Source of the DNA: a virus
Length of the DNA: 64,000 nucleotides
Virus record (IMG/VR): IMGVR_UViG_3300032213_000542
Location: 1-64,000 of that record
Strand: one strand, 5' to 3'
This document shows positions 36,886 to 44,027 of the stretch, piece by piece (the stretch's first letter is position 1; each line of letters opens with the position of its first letter). A model generated the notes under the pieces. That model saw nothing but the letters and a program-made list of their open reading frames with translations, was not told where the DNA came from and did no database searches. A program made the translations under genes and the position numbers.

Positions 36886-37040
36886 TTTCTTACCATTGTT
36901 GCGCGGTCTAGTTTACGGATGATGTCCTCAAGCTGGCGCACCCTAGCCTCAAGTTCTTCAATGCGCCGCTCTAGGTGTGCGCGTATCTGCTCAGGGCTAC
37001 GATGCGGCACGCTCAGGCCGATGGGTTTTCTTTCTGGCAT
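36882..37040 (-). CDS. Small coiled-coil protein
   Basis: A 52-residue protein. Residues ~15-45 form a strong coiled coil (HLERRIEELEARVRQLEDII). The start at ATG 37040 overlaps the gene upstream by 28 bp and the stop overlaps the next start (ATGA). The coupling and the heptad pattern support a real gene; it may oligomerise with another early protein. Confidence 0.6.
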   Translation of the reverse strand: MPERKPIGLSVPHRSPEQIRAHLERRIEELEARVRQLEDIIRKLDRATMVRK

Positions 37041-37189
37041 GGTCGCTCCCGTTGCTCGCGTTCGATACGCTCGAACTCATCGTCCTCTGCCTTGGCGTCG
37101 TCGCTTCTAAAGATAGCGTCAAAGTTTTCAGCAAAAGATTTGTAGTTTGTTGGGCGTTGCTTGTCGCCCTTGCCTGCTTCGTGTGTCAT
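37013..37189 (-). CDS. Small charged hypothetical protein
   Basis: A 58-residue protein. ATG 37189 follows AAGGAGAAGACGC. The N-terminus HEAGKGDKQRPT is a motif seen in several small phage proteins; the rest is highly acidic/basic and probably disordered or helical. Function unknown. Confidence 0.6.
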   Translation of the reverse strand: MTHEAGKGDKQRPTNYKSFAENFDAIFRSDDAKAEDDEFERIEREQRERPCQKENPSA

Positions 37190-37200
37190 GCGTCTTCTCC

Positions 37201-37272
37201 TTATCGAAATATTGCCCATACCCAAAAGGCAAACATCAGCACTATGAAAGCATCGTTCAAAGCATCAATCAT
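37201..37272 (-). CDS. Tiny single-span membrane protein
   Basis: A 23-residue protein, almost all one hydrophobic helix (AFIVLMFAFWVWAIF). The start overlaps the upstream stop (ATGA) and its stop abuts the next gene's AAGGAG site. This arrangement is repeated across the operon, which makes expression credible despite the size. Confidence 0.45.
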   Translation of the reverse strand: MIDALNDAFIVLMFAFWVWAIFR

Positions 37273-37457
37273 TTCTTCATGCTCCTTACAAATGCTGCAA
37301 AACTGTCCACTGTGTCCTGACCAAACGCAAACTCAAAGCGCTTCAATTCATCAGCCACCTCAAGCAAGGTCTCGTTACGCACAGCCTTGGCAAACTCTTT
37401 CACGTTGTCGTAGCCAGCGTCAGCCAGCAGTTGGTTGAGTCTCTCGTTCATTTCCAT
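37269..37457 (-). CDS. Small hypothetical protein
   Basis: A 62-residue helical protein with an NERLNQLLADAGYDNVKEFA start, a pattern common in small phage early proteins. It overlaps its neighbours at both ends. Function unknown. Confidence 0.6.
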   Translation of the reverse strand: MEMNERLNQLLADAGYDNVKEFAKAVRNETLLEVADELKRFEFAFGQDTVDSFAAFVRSMKK

Positions 37458-37717
37458 ACTCCTGCTCTGCTATACACATGGAACGTGGTGATCTTGAGCA
37501 TCTCTGCCTTGACCTCGGCCATCGTCATGCGTTGGTTGGTCTTACTGTTGATGTGCCCCTGCTTGGGCACCTTGACGGACACCTTGGCACGCTGGACTAT
37601 CTTGCGTGGCTTTGCAGCATCACGCGCTACTTGGTTGGCCTCGACTGTACGAAAGTCTGTCATGAAGTCAGGGTGGTACGTCTTCATGTAGTCGGGGTGA
37701 AAGGCATTGATGATCAT
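37448..37717 (-). CDS. Basic hypothetical protein
   Basis: An 89-residue protein. ATG 37717 follows CCGGAGAGCCCACT and overlaps the stop of the 34-residue gene upstream (ATGA). A longer in-frame reading would run across that gene and lacks a site. The protein has a Pro/Tyr-rich N-terminus and a Lys-rich middle. No family recognised. Confidence 0.6.
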   Translation of the reverse strand: MIINAFHPDYMKTYHPDFMTDFRTVEANQVARDAAKPRKIVQRAKVSVKVPKQGHINSKTNQRMTMAEVKAEMLKITTFHVYSRAGVWK

Positions 37718-37818
37718 AGTGGGCTCTCCGGTAGTTGTTGTCGTTGTTGCTTCTCGTATTCCCGTATCTGCTTGGGCGTCCACGGGATTGGTGGTTGTGT
37801 CGGGAAGGGCCATGTCAC
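37714..37818 (-). CDS. Tiny Pro/Gln-rich protein, GTG start
   Basis: A 34-residue protein that begins WPFPTQPPIPWTP after the GTG and ends in a Gln/Glu/Arg helix. It starts in a GTGA overlap with the previous stop behind GGGAG, and ends in an ATGA overlap with the next start. The double coupling is the main support. Confidence 0.5.
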   Translation of the reverse strand: MTWPFPTQPPIPWTPKQIREYEKQQRQQLPESPL

Positions 37819-38051
37819 TGCAACTCCCGCAGTTGGTCAAACAGTTTCCAGAACTTCTGCGTGTGCTCATCGCTCTCGCCACCGTCAAAATAGTTGACGA
37901 CGCTTTGTGCTTCGTCTACCACCTTACGCAGTATCTCTGCCGCCGCAGCACCTTGCTCGAAGCCCAGCTCGTAGGCATTACTCATTGCTGTGACGGTGTT
38001 CTCGTCACAGTTCACGCTACGCAGTAGCGTGACCATCTCATGTTTAGTCAT
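37815..38051 (-). CDS. Small helical hypothetical protein
   Basis: A 78-residue acidic, helical protein with no motif recognised. It overlaps neighbours at both ends, as is usual in this operon. Confidence 0.6.
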   Translation of the reverse strand: MTKHEMVTLLRSVNCDENTVTAMSNAYELGFEQGAAAAEILRKVVDEAQSVVNYFDGGESDEHTQKFWKLFDQLRELQ

Positions 38052-38157
38052 CTTGCACCTCGAAAAAATAAATTAAACCTACCAGCACCGACCACGTTGC
38101 GCCTACACCCAGCACCATGAGCGTTACGATAAGCGTGACGTTTTCTATAAAGTCCAT
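38044..38157 (-). CDS. Tiny membrane protein
   Basis: A 37-residue protein with one long membrane helix (residues ~6-32, VTLIVTLMVLGVGATWSVL). ATG 38157 follows GGGGAAACCAAC. It overlaps both flanking genes. Possibly alters the host membrane or blocks superinfection, but that is speculation. Confidence 0.5.
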   Translation of the reverse strand: MDFIENVTLIVTLMVLGVGATWSVLVGLIYFFEVQDD

Positions 38158-38345
38158 GTTGGTTTCCCCAGTTCTTTCAGTATACGTAGGCGCAGGGCGA
38201 AGCCCCACACCAAGCCCCACAGTACCCAAAGGAATCGTATGTCACGCGTCCAGTTGGCAGGGTCTTTGTCCCACTGCACCAGACCAACCAGCACATACAC
38301 GGCGGCGATCATGATGGGGTACGCAATCAAGTCAATGTATTTCAT
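38145..38345 (-). CDS. Small two-span membrane protein
   Basis: A 66-residue protein. Membrane segments are at ~4-22 and ~40-57, joined by a short charged loop. ATG 38345 follows AAAGGAGAAGAACGC and overlaps the upstream stop. Function unknown. Confidence 0.6.
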   Translation of the reverse strand: MKYIDLIAYPIMIAAVYVLVGLVQWDKDPANWTRDIRFLWVLWGLVWGFALRLRILKELGKPTWTL

Positions 38346-38593
38346 GCGTTCTTCTCCTTTTTTATTTTCCAAATCCAGCCATCTTGTGGGGGGCTGTAAC
38401 GCTCGTCATGCGCCAATTCACGGGCTCTCTCCAAGGTAATCTCGGGTAGCAGCCTGCGTGTCCAAAGAGCGCGAGCGTCAATCGCACCCCGATGCGACTC
38501 GGCCAACTTGCCGAACCAGTAAATGTCCATGTCTCTCTTTCGCATACCAGACTTGACATAAAGCCAGTACAAAAACTTCTGTATGTGTTTCAT
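38342..38593 (-). CDS. Small basic hypothetical protein
   Basis: An 83-residue protein. ATG 38593 follows TGGAGGGTGGT and overlaps the previous stop. It contains a Trp/Tyr-rich N-terminus and a charged C-terminus ending in a Lys-rich tail. No family recognised. Confidence 0.55.
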   Translation of the reverse strand: MKHIQKFLYWLYVKSGMRKRDMDIYWFGKLAESHRGAIDARALWTRRLLPEITLERARELAHDERYSPPQDGWIWKIKKEKNA

Positions 38594-38784
38594 ACCACCC
38601 TCCAAAAGTAAACAGCCAACCCCACCCACAAGATCACGCCTGTCCAAAACATCAAGCGGTCTTGCCATGTTTTCTCAGGTGGGAACCACCACTGTGCGTT
38701 GTCCACATCTTCCCTGAACGCCTCGTTGGTTGAACGAGCAAAGCGCCGTGTCGTGGGCCAGTCTTGGTAATCATTGTTTTGCAT
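38590..38784 (-). CDS. Small C-tail membrane protein
   Basis: A 64-residue protein with a soluble charged N-terminal part and one C-terminal membrane helix (~45-62). It is one of at least four adjacent small membrane genes. Function unknown. Confidence 0.55.
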   Translation of the reverse strand: MQNNDYQDWPTTRRFARSTNEAFREDVDNAQWWFPPEKTWQDRLMFWTGVILWVGLAVYFWRVV

Positions 38785-38971
38785 TGCGTGCCTCCATCAT
38801 TGCGTCTGCTATTGCATAACTGCACTTAGTTAGGCGTTCTTGTTGTGTTTCCCATCCTGTACAAGCAGCCAACATACCCTGCATAGCCTTGGCCGCAAAG
38901 TAATCGCGCAGTGTCATGCCTGTCTCGTTGGTCAGGTGTGGGTTGGGAAATGCTTTCTCTTGAATAGTCAT
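38771..38971 (-). CDS. Small hypothetical protein
   Basis: A 66-residue protein. Start at ATG 38971, which shares a base with the stop of the gene upstream (TGATG). It is helical, Ala/Met-rich, with two Cys. The longer frame has no ribosome binding site. Confidence 0.55.
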   Translation of the reverse strand: MTIQEKAFPNPHLTNETGMTLRDYFAAKAMQGMLAACTGWETQQERLTKCSYAIADAMMEARNAKQ

Positions 38972-39750
38972 CACAGTGCTCCAAAAAGTTTCTGTAAGTA
39001 GGCGTGCACAGCCTTGGCTTGCACGAGCGTGAGTTGATCGACAGTATCTTCGGGACGCCAAGGGCGTGGTCGCGCTTGCAAAGGTTGCTCTGCGCTCACA
39101 GTCAACGCCCCGATACCGACACTGGTCGCGTCATGCGCGGATGCAGCTTCACCGCTTGTCTTGCGCTTAACGATAACGATCTTGCGTGCAGGTGGTGCTG
39201 TGCGTGCCACCTCCTCTGCCCTGCGTGCTTGCATCTTCTCTCTGCGTATCTTGCCGATGTTGTACGGGATGAACGCAGGCACGATTGTGTGAAAGCCACT
39301 TGTGTTCTCGTCTTTACGAATCATGTCAGCCATCACCATCTGATAGACCAGTGATGAGACTGTTGTCTCCTTGTGTTGTTGCAACCCTTTCCTAATCTCC
39401 GCGATGCGCTGGCCGGGGTTGTCGCGCACGTAGTTGAACGTATCACGCGAGGCGTTATTAGTCACGCCGAATAGGTGTTTGGCTTGTGTGTTAGTTGTCA
39501 TGAGTTCTCCTTTGATTTGTTTCTGTTCGTCTTGATCCCACGCATTGAGCGTGTTGTTTAATGATTCGCGCTTGGATGCTTCGTCTAGCTTCTCGCGCAG
39601 TTGCTCGCCTATCGTCTTTGCTATTTTCATTTCACTCTCCTTTGGTAGTGGTGGATTTCTTAATACCTGACCATGCAACAGCAGGTCAACTTGATCTGGC
39701 AAAAGCGCAATGCGCCTCGCCGCATGGAACATATGTGCTCGTTTTCCCAT
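38971..39750 (-). CDS. Putative winged-helix-like DNA-binding protein
   Basis: A 259-residue protein starting at ATG 39750 behind AAAGGAGAAGCGT. Two internal ATGs (39630 and 39501) also have good sites, so shorter products are possible. Residues ~85-150 read like a winged-helix domain (a NPGQRIAEIRKGLQQHKETTV recognition-like segment then a short beta wing). The C-terminal part is Lys/Arg-rich and extended. It is the first gene after a promoter with an overlapping operator palindrome, so it may be a regulator. Confidence 0.55.
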   Translation of the reverse strand: MGKRAHMFHAARRIALLPDQVDLLLHGQVLRNPPLPKESEMKIAKTIGEQLREKLDEASKRESLNNTLNAWDQDEQKQIKGELMTTNTQAKHLFGVTNNASRDTFNYVRDNPGQRIAEIRKGLQQHKETTVSSLVYQMVMADMIRKDENTSGFHTIVPAFIPYNIGKIRREKMQARRAEEVARTAPPARKIVIVKRKTSGEAASAHDATSVGIGALTVSAEQPLQARPRPWRPEDTVDQLTLVQAKAVHAYLQKLFGAL

Positions 39751-39768
39751 ACGCTTCTCCTTTCCTTC

Positions 39769-39800
39769 AGTATAGCAACTTGTCCAACGCTGGACAAGTT
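39769..39800 (-). promoter_or_regulatory. Leftward promoter overlapped by operator palindrome O2
   Basis: On the minus strand TTGTCC (39797-39792) and TATACT (39774-39769) are 17 bp apart, a good sigma-70-type promoter. A perfect inverted repeat with 10-bp arms (AACTTGTCCA / TGGACAAGTT, 39777-39800) covers the -35 and spacer, as a repressor operator would. The core TGTCCAACGCTGGACA matches O1 and O3. Confidence 0.6.
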
Positions 39801-39808
39801 AGTGGCTA

Positions 39809-40075
39809 CTACGCTTGTTCTCCTTTCGTATAAACGCGGTTCAATGTGTTCGATGGTTGGTACACCAAGCGAACCTCTTTCCTCTCGACCATGTAGTCGA
39901 GCGCGGCCATCATCAGCCATGTGTCACCCTTGATGATGCGTGTGACCTTCTCAAACGTATACGCACCCGCTTGGAACAATAGCTTGCTCGAATGGTCACG
40001 CATCTGCATGAGAAGCTCTACGCCCTCCTCGCTGAATAACTCTGGTCGCATGTCTTCGTAGTTGTAGTTGCTCAT
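39809..40075 (-). CDS. Hypothetical early protein
   Basis: An 88-residue helical protein with TFEKVTRIIKGDTWLMMAALDYMVERKEV, which resembles a small winged-helix or adaptor fold. It is the last gene before the O2 promoter. Its start overlaps the preceding stop. Function unknown. Confidence 0.6.
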   Translation of the reverse strand: MSNYNYEDMRPELFSEEGVELLMQMRDHSSKLLFQAGAYTFEKVTRIIKGDTWLMMAALDYMVERKEVRLVYQPSNTLNRVYTKGEQA

Positions 40076-40224
40076 TTCTTTTCCTCGATTGCTTGTTGAA
40101 ACGCTATAAAGAATAGCGCGTGGGCGCAGGTCATCATGTAGTTCTCTTGTGCAAGGCCCTGCACAGAACCGATCAAACAGTACATGCCCATCGCTAGGTT
40201 CAGGTAGTTAATCCATGTGTTCAT
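40072..40224 (-). CDS. Very small membrane-like protein
   Basis: A 50-residue mostly hydrophobic protein (LAMGMYCLIGSVQGL then CAHALFFIAF). Start near AGGAAAT; stop overlaps the next start (ATGA). One of several tiny proteins in this operon. Confidence 0.5.
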   Translation of the reverse strand: MNTWINYLNLAMGMYCLIGSVQGLAQENYMMTCAHALFFIAFQQAIEEKK

Positions 40225-40235
40225 CTAATTTCCTT

Positions 40236-40361
40236 TCAAGGTTTGTATCCTGCCCAGAGGAACAGGGTGTAGTACATCTGCTTTTGCCAGTTCAGTTCAG
40301 GATAGTGTCGGTTCGCTTCAAATATCCACTCGGCTCGTTGCAATAGCTGTTGCTTTGTCAT
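40236..40361 (-). CDS. Tiny hypothetical protein
   Basis: A 41-residue aromatic-rich protein (WIFEANRHYPELNWQKQMYY). The start overlaps the upstream stop (ATGA) behind AAGGAAATCAA. Supported by coupling and spacing only. Confidence 0.5.
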   Translation of the reverse strand: MTKQQLLQRAEWIFEANRHYPELNWQKQMYYTLFLWAGYKP

Positions 40362-40537
40362 TTGATTTCCTTTATTTCATCTACTCGTTCAATTTTCCAA
40401 TCGTCATTGTTCCACTTGTCAGTGAATGACGCACCATCCATGTCACGCGCTATCGCGTAGGCTGTCGCCTCGTTTACCGCTTCGATTTCGGCTGAGCAGT
40501 ATGTCACATAGGACGCGATTACTTTGTATCTTTTCAT
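40358..40537 (-). CDS. Small hypothetical protein
   Basis: A 59-residue protein with an N-terminal beta pattern (MKRYKVIASYVTYCSAEIEA) and a helical acidic C-terminus, like a small ferredoxin-like alpha/beta fold. It starts behind AAAGGAGAAAGCT, just after a terminator-like hairpin. Function unknown. Confidence 0.55.
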   Translation of the reverse strand: MKRYKVIASYVTYCSAEIEAVNEATAYAIARDMDGASFTDKWNNDDWKIERVDEIKEIK

Positions 40538-40550
40538 AGCTTTCTCCTTT

Positions 40551-40575
40551 TAAAAACGCAGGGGAATTCCCCTGC
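40551..40575 (-). terminator. Rho-independent-like terminator
   Basis: On the minus strand GCAGGGGAATTCCCCTGC (a perfect 18-bp palindrome) is followed by GTTTTTA. It lies 16 bp after the peptidase-gene stop and would end or reduce the leftward transcript before the small genes downstream. Confidence 0.65.
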
Positions 40576-40591
40576 AAAACGCATACACCCG

Positions 40592-41674
40592 TCACTCGCG
40601 GTACAGAGTGTCGAACACAGTGCACAACAATGTGTTGGCATCGTAGGTCTTGGTCAAGTCCATGAACTTGTCGATCAACTCGTCCGTCAACAGTTTAGCG
40701 TCAAGGAACTTGACCGCCATCTCAGGGTCTTCAGGCCACACAGACTCACCGACTAGATAGAACAGCTCGTCAACATACCCCTTACGCGCATCATGCAACG
40801 CATAGCAGATGTCATCAATGGCAAAGTCGAACGGCTCGTCATAGTCCATGCCGTAGCCTTGCCAGTTGTATGCGCTGACACCATACGTCTTGACCTCTTG
40901 CACCTTGGGGTCACGCTCAACAGGCAGGGCATCCCAGTCGAACTTGAGCACAGCGGCGGCTAAGCGTTGCAGGTGGTTGACATCGAGGTGCTCACGCTCA
41001 CCATGCTCAGAGTAGTAGCCGATCGAGATGTTGGTGCACTCAGGGATGTTGTCAACAAACTCTGCGGTATCGGTATACACACCGCTGTCATCGGTCGAAT
41101 ACATCAGCGCCATGTCATCGTCATTGAGCGCATTGGCAAGCGCTTGACCGAACACATCCGAACAGCAACGACCCCAACCTTGATGCGTGATCACGCTGTC
41201 TGTACCACGACGGTCAAAGGCAATGGCACGATCAAAACAATCGAGCAACTCAGGGTAGTACTTAGCGATGTGCTTAGCACCAATGCCGCCACACTCCTCG
41301 CCTTGCGTGAAGATGTAGTAACCAGCGATACCGCCGTGCATCATGTGCATGAGCATAGCCACACCAGCACCATCATCAGCACCGAGGCAGGACGCAGGCG
41401 TAGCGTGCCACTCATGCACCGCCTTGTTCTTAACCTTGCGTATCGGATTCTTACCCTCGACACGATGCACAGTATCAACGTGCGCCACGAACAACGTGCG
41501 GTGGTTGTCATTGGTACGCGCATCAACGTGCAGGTTGCCACAGGTATCAATGAACGTCATCTCTTGCAGGTGCTCAGGCACAGCAGTCGCCAGCCATTGC
41601 GTGAACGCTTGCACACCCAAGCCAGCATGAGGGCGCTTGACAGTCAAAGCGCGGGTCAGTGTAGTCATCAACAT
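40592..41674 (-). CDS. M28/M42-like zinc aminopeptidase
   Basis: A 360-residue protein. The ligand pattern of co-catalytic zinc peptidases is present: AHVDT (His65, Asp67), CLGADDGAG (Asp100 and neighbour) and TQGEECGGIGA (catalytic Glu126 and Glu127), followed by AFDRRGTDxVITH. Glu126/127 with the two-metal site points to an M28/M42-type exopeptidase acting in the cytoplasm (no signal peptide). It lies 2 bp from the Cys/Asp-rich gene upstream, so the two are likely co-expressed. Start behind TGGAGAATAATT. Confidence 0.78.
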   Translation of the reverse strand: MLMTTLTRALTVKRPHAGLGVQAFTQWLATAVPEHLQEMTFIDTCGNLHVDARTNDNHRTLFVAHVDTVHRVEGKNPIRKVKNKAVHEWHATPASCLGADDGAGVAMLMHMMHGGIAGYYIFTQGEECGGIGAKHIAKYYPELLDCFDRAIAFDRRGTDSVITHQGWGRCCSDVFGQALANALNDDDMALMYSTDDSGVYTDTAEFVDNIPECTNISIGYYSEHGEREHLDVNHLQRLAAAVLKFDWDALPVERDPKVQEVKTYGVSAYNWQGYGMDYDEPFDFAIDDICYALHDARKGYVDELFYLVGESVWPEDPEMAVKFLDAKLLTDELIDKFMDLTKTYDANTLLCTVFDTLYRE

Positions 41675-41676
41675 AA

Positions 41677-43161
41677 TTATTCTCCAGTAGTTTCGGTTGT
41701 TTCATCTTCATCGGTCACAGGCACGTAGTCCTTGTGATACGTCGTGCCGTCAATCTCAACACGATCATCGCTGTCGTTGTCGCTGTACCAACCATCGGTT
41801 GCCTCGCATTGCCATGCGTCATCCTCGTGGCACATCGAACCATCAACTAGCTCGACACAGTTCTCACGCATCTCGTACTGGCTGTTGTAGTCGTCGTAGC
41901 AGATGTCATCGTCATCGCACTCGTAGTACTCATCAACCGACTCGATGTACACAGCGTTGTCGCTGTGGCAGTACTCGCCGTCATGCAACCGAACGATGTT
42001 GTTGTCAGACAGATAGTCCTCGTCATACGCCTCGTCACCGACATGCACTACGTTGTCGCAATACACATAGTACTGATTACCACGGCGGCCATACGCATAG
42101 TAGTAATTGTGGTCGCAGCATGACTGACAAACATACTCGTCCTCGGCAGCATTGACCCAGTACCCATCGCCATCGTCAACGTTGGTACCGCAGTCGTTGC
42201 AAGTCTCGCAGTCCTCGTTGTCAGAGCACGAGCCGTCTTGGTTCTCGCAGTGATACTGACCGCCGCTTGTAACGCGCAAGTACTTGTTGCCCTCACGCGT
42301 GATGACATCGACATCCTTGAGATCGCCGTCAAGATACGGAGCGAGTGGTCTGTCGTAATGACCATCGTAGTAACGCAACAGGCAACCCTCCCAATTACCA
42401 TCGTGCGAATACCCTTGGTCACGCAACCACGCATTGAGACTGTCGTCAGCGTGTGAGAAGCTGGATGAACTGGATGCACGCTGATAGGTACGCACGAACC
42501 GCTTGATGCCGTCACGCTCATACACCAGCGCACGACCGACGATCTCGCCACCCTCCTCACGCACAGCCATACCCCAACCGAGGCGAGGGTCGTAGCATTT
42601 GTAAGGATGATTGTCGAGGTTGCAGTTGCGCCAGTTGTTACTCATGCACGATGAAGGCCCGTCCATCAGCACTCGAAGCATCTCGGCAGTGGTGTACACA
42701 ACCTTGCAACCGACAACGCTATACGATGCGACTGTGTTGCGTATCTCATGGTCAGGCAGTTGCGGGAAGTGGCGCGTTAAGTACTTGCCAAGAGACGTGA
42801 CAGTCTGAAGGTTGGCCTCACCCTTGCGCTCGTTCTGTGTGTACGCCACACGATTGCGATCTGACTCGGCTTGATGTGGGTACTCAAGCACAAGCTGTTG
42901 CCAGTCAAGTGGGCGATAGTCAGCGAGTAACTTATCTACCGCAGGGTGCAAGCGAAAGCGTGACTGCAAGTCGCCGTGCCAATCACGAGCGTACAAGGTG
43001 CGCCCCGTATAGCTGTCGTTGTACGCATCCATGCGTCCGTTGGTGTCGATGTATGCCCTGAGTCGGCGGTGTTGCGACACCTTGCCCTCACGCAGTAAAC
43101 GCAAGGCGATGTGGATGTTGGTCTGCACGTTGAGTGCGTCTGTCTTTGAATCGTATGTCAT
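41677..43161 (-). CDS. Large Cys/Asp/Tyr-rich protein of unknown function
   Basis: A 494-residue protein. Residues 1-~280 look globular. Residues ~300-480 are dense in Asp/Glu/Tyr with many CxxC-like pairs and recurring YC-x2-DN/D-x-V units, suggesting several small zinc-ribbon-like repeats in an acidic context. The combination looks like a metal-binding scaffold or DNA mimic. It is not obviously related to a known enzyme. The gene starts behind TAGGAGTAAGCAA. Confidence 0.65.
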   Translation of the reverse strand: MTYDSKTDALNVQTNIHIALRLLREGKVSQHRRLRAYIDTNGRMDAYNDSYTGRTLYARDWHGDLQSRFRLHPAVDKLLADYRPLDWQQLVLEYPHQAESDRNRVAYTQNERKGEANLQTVTSLGKYLTRHFPQLPDHEIRNTVASYSVVGCKVVYTTAEMLRVLMDGPSSCMSNNWRNCNLDNHPYKCYDPRLGWGMAVREEGGEIVGRALVYERDGIKRFVRTYQRASSSSSFSHADDSLNAWLRDQGYSHDGNWEGCLLRYYDGHYDRPLAPYLDGDLKDVDVITREGNKYLRVTSGGQYHCENQDGSCSDNEDCETCNDCGTNVDDGDGYWVNAAEDEYVCQSCCDHNYYYAYGRRGNQYYVYCDNVVHVGDEAYDEDYLSDNNIVRLHDGEYCHSDNAVYIESVDEYYECDDDDICYDDYNSQYEMRENCVELVDGSMCHEDDAWQCEATDGWYSDNDSDDRVEIDGTTYHKDYVPVTDEDETTETTGE

Positions 43162-43194
43162 TTGCTTACTCCTAAGTTACATAAAAAATGTCGG

Positions 43195-43210
43195 GGACAT
43201 ATGTCCCCAA
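43195..43210. repeat. Intergenic palindrome family, copy 1
   Basis: GGGGACATATGTCCCC, a perfect 16-bp palindrome 13 bp after the stop of the leftward gene that starts at 43481. On the minus strand it is followed by GACATTTTTTA, so this copy could terminate. Four related palindromes lie between 43.7 and 46.4 kb. Confidence 0.6.
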
Positions 43211-43223
43211 CGGGTTGCGCTGA

Positions 43224-43481
43224 TTACTCAGCGGGTTCAAAGTAGCCGAGCCATTGAGTGCCCTCGACTTGTGGTTGAAAAAAGCTGATGTCGTAGTTCG
43301 TATCGAAACTAACTGGCACAAGGAACAAGTTGTACCCACGCCCCTGCTCTGTCATGTGCTTGATGAGCGCAGGTAGATCGCGCGCAGGTGTTGTCGTTGC
43401 CCAGTCCCATGTACTTGCGGCAAAGAAATGTTGGTTAGCTTGTCGCTCTTGCTTTGATTTGTAGCCTGTCATCTGTGTCAT
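43224..43481 (-). CDS. Small hypothetical protein
   Basis: An 85-residue protein. ATG 43481 follows AAGGAGAGACAGC; an upstream in-frame ATG lacks a site. It reads as a small globular protein with Trp-rich and beta segments. Function unknown. Confidence 0.55.
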   Translation of the reverse strand: MTQMTGYKSKQERQANQHFFAASTWDWATTTPARDLPALIKHMTEQGRGYNLFLVPVSFDTNYDISFFQPQVEGTQWLGYFEPAE

Positions 43482-43669
43482 GCTGTCTCTCCTTGTGTTG
43501 CCCACTTGCGGTAGGCTGTTGTGAACAGGTCACCGAACGCGCCCTCGATGCGGCGCTGATTGGTCAGGTCTGCTTTCAAATACGCATCGGCTAGTGCCGA
43601 GGCAAAGCTGCCCTCGCGGGGCAGGTAGCGCACAGCTATCGTGTGCAGTTCATCTTGTGTAAATGTCAT
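43478..43669 (-). CDS. Small hypothetical protein
   Basis: A 63-residue helical protein. ATG 43669 follows GGAGAAATGAT; a longer frame would read through the palindrome. It overlaps the downstream gene by 4 bp. No family recognised. Confidence 0.55.
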   Translation of the reverse strand: MTFTQDELHTIAVRYLPREGSFASALADAYLKADLTNQRRIEGAFGDLFTTAYRKWATQGETA

Positions 43670-43730
43670 ATCATTTCTCCATCGGCCAGTACAGGGAAGG
43701 TGCGCGGCGTGGCCAGAACCATGCACCCTT

Positions 43731-43746
43731 GGGGAGATATCTCCCC
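43731..43746. repeat. Intergenic palindrome family, copy 2
   Basis: GGGGAGATATCTCCCC, a perfect palindrome in the gap between leftward genes (stop at 43783, next start at 43669). An A-tract follows on the plus strand, so it is not an ordinary leftward terminator. Confidence 0.6.
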
Positions 43747-43782
43747 GAAAAAAAATAGACACCCGACAAACGACACTGGTCG

Positions 43783-44025
43783 TCAACGATAGAACGCTTC
43801 ACGATACGCAAGCTCTGCCGCTGTTTTGTCATGCCCTTCGTAGACACTCGTGCCTTTGTGCAACACGTAGTAGGTGTCGTCATCGGGGTGTCTGCCCCAA
43901 TCGTTTTCTTTGTAGCCGACCCACATGATGGCGTCTTCGCCATAACGCACGATGGTCAACATAACGCCCTCCGTCGGTGGTGTCCACACCACATCTCCGT
44001 TATCTAGCAGTGTTTGTTTTGCCAT
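43783..44025 (-). CDS. Small hypothetical protein
   Basis: An 80-residue protein, beta-rich in its first half (WTPPTEGVMLTIVRYGEDAIMWVGY) with a helical C-terminus; it looks like a compact single domain. It lies 2 bp from the gene upstream. Function unknown. Confidence 0.6.
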   Translation of the reverse strand: MAKQTLLDNGDVVWTPPTEGVMLTIVRYGEDAIMWVGYKENDWGRHPDDDTYYVLHKGTSVYEGHDKTAAELAYREAFYR

Positions 44026-44027
44026 GA

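Noticed and set aside
41697-42155. Arg/His/Ser-rich plus-strand frame
   Set aside because: It is the antisense of the Asp/Tyr/Cys-rich gene; composition is a by-product of that bias.
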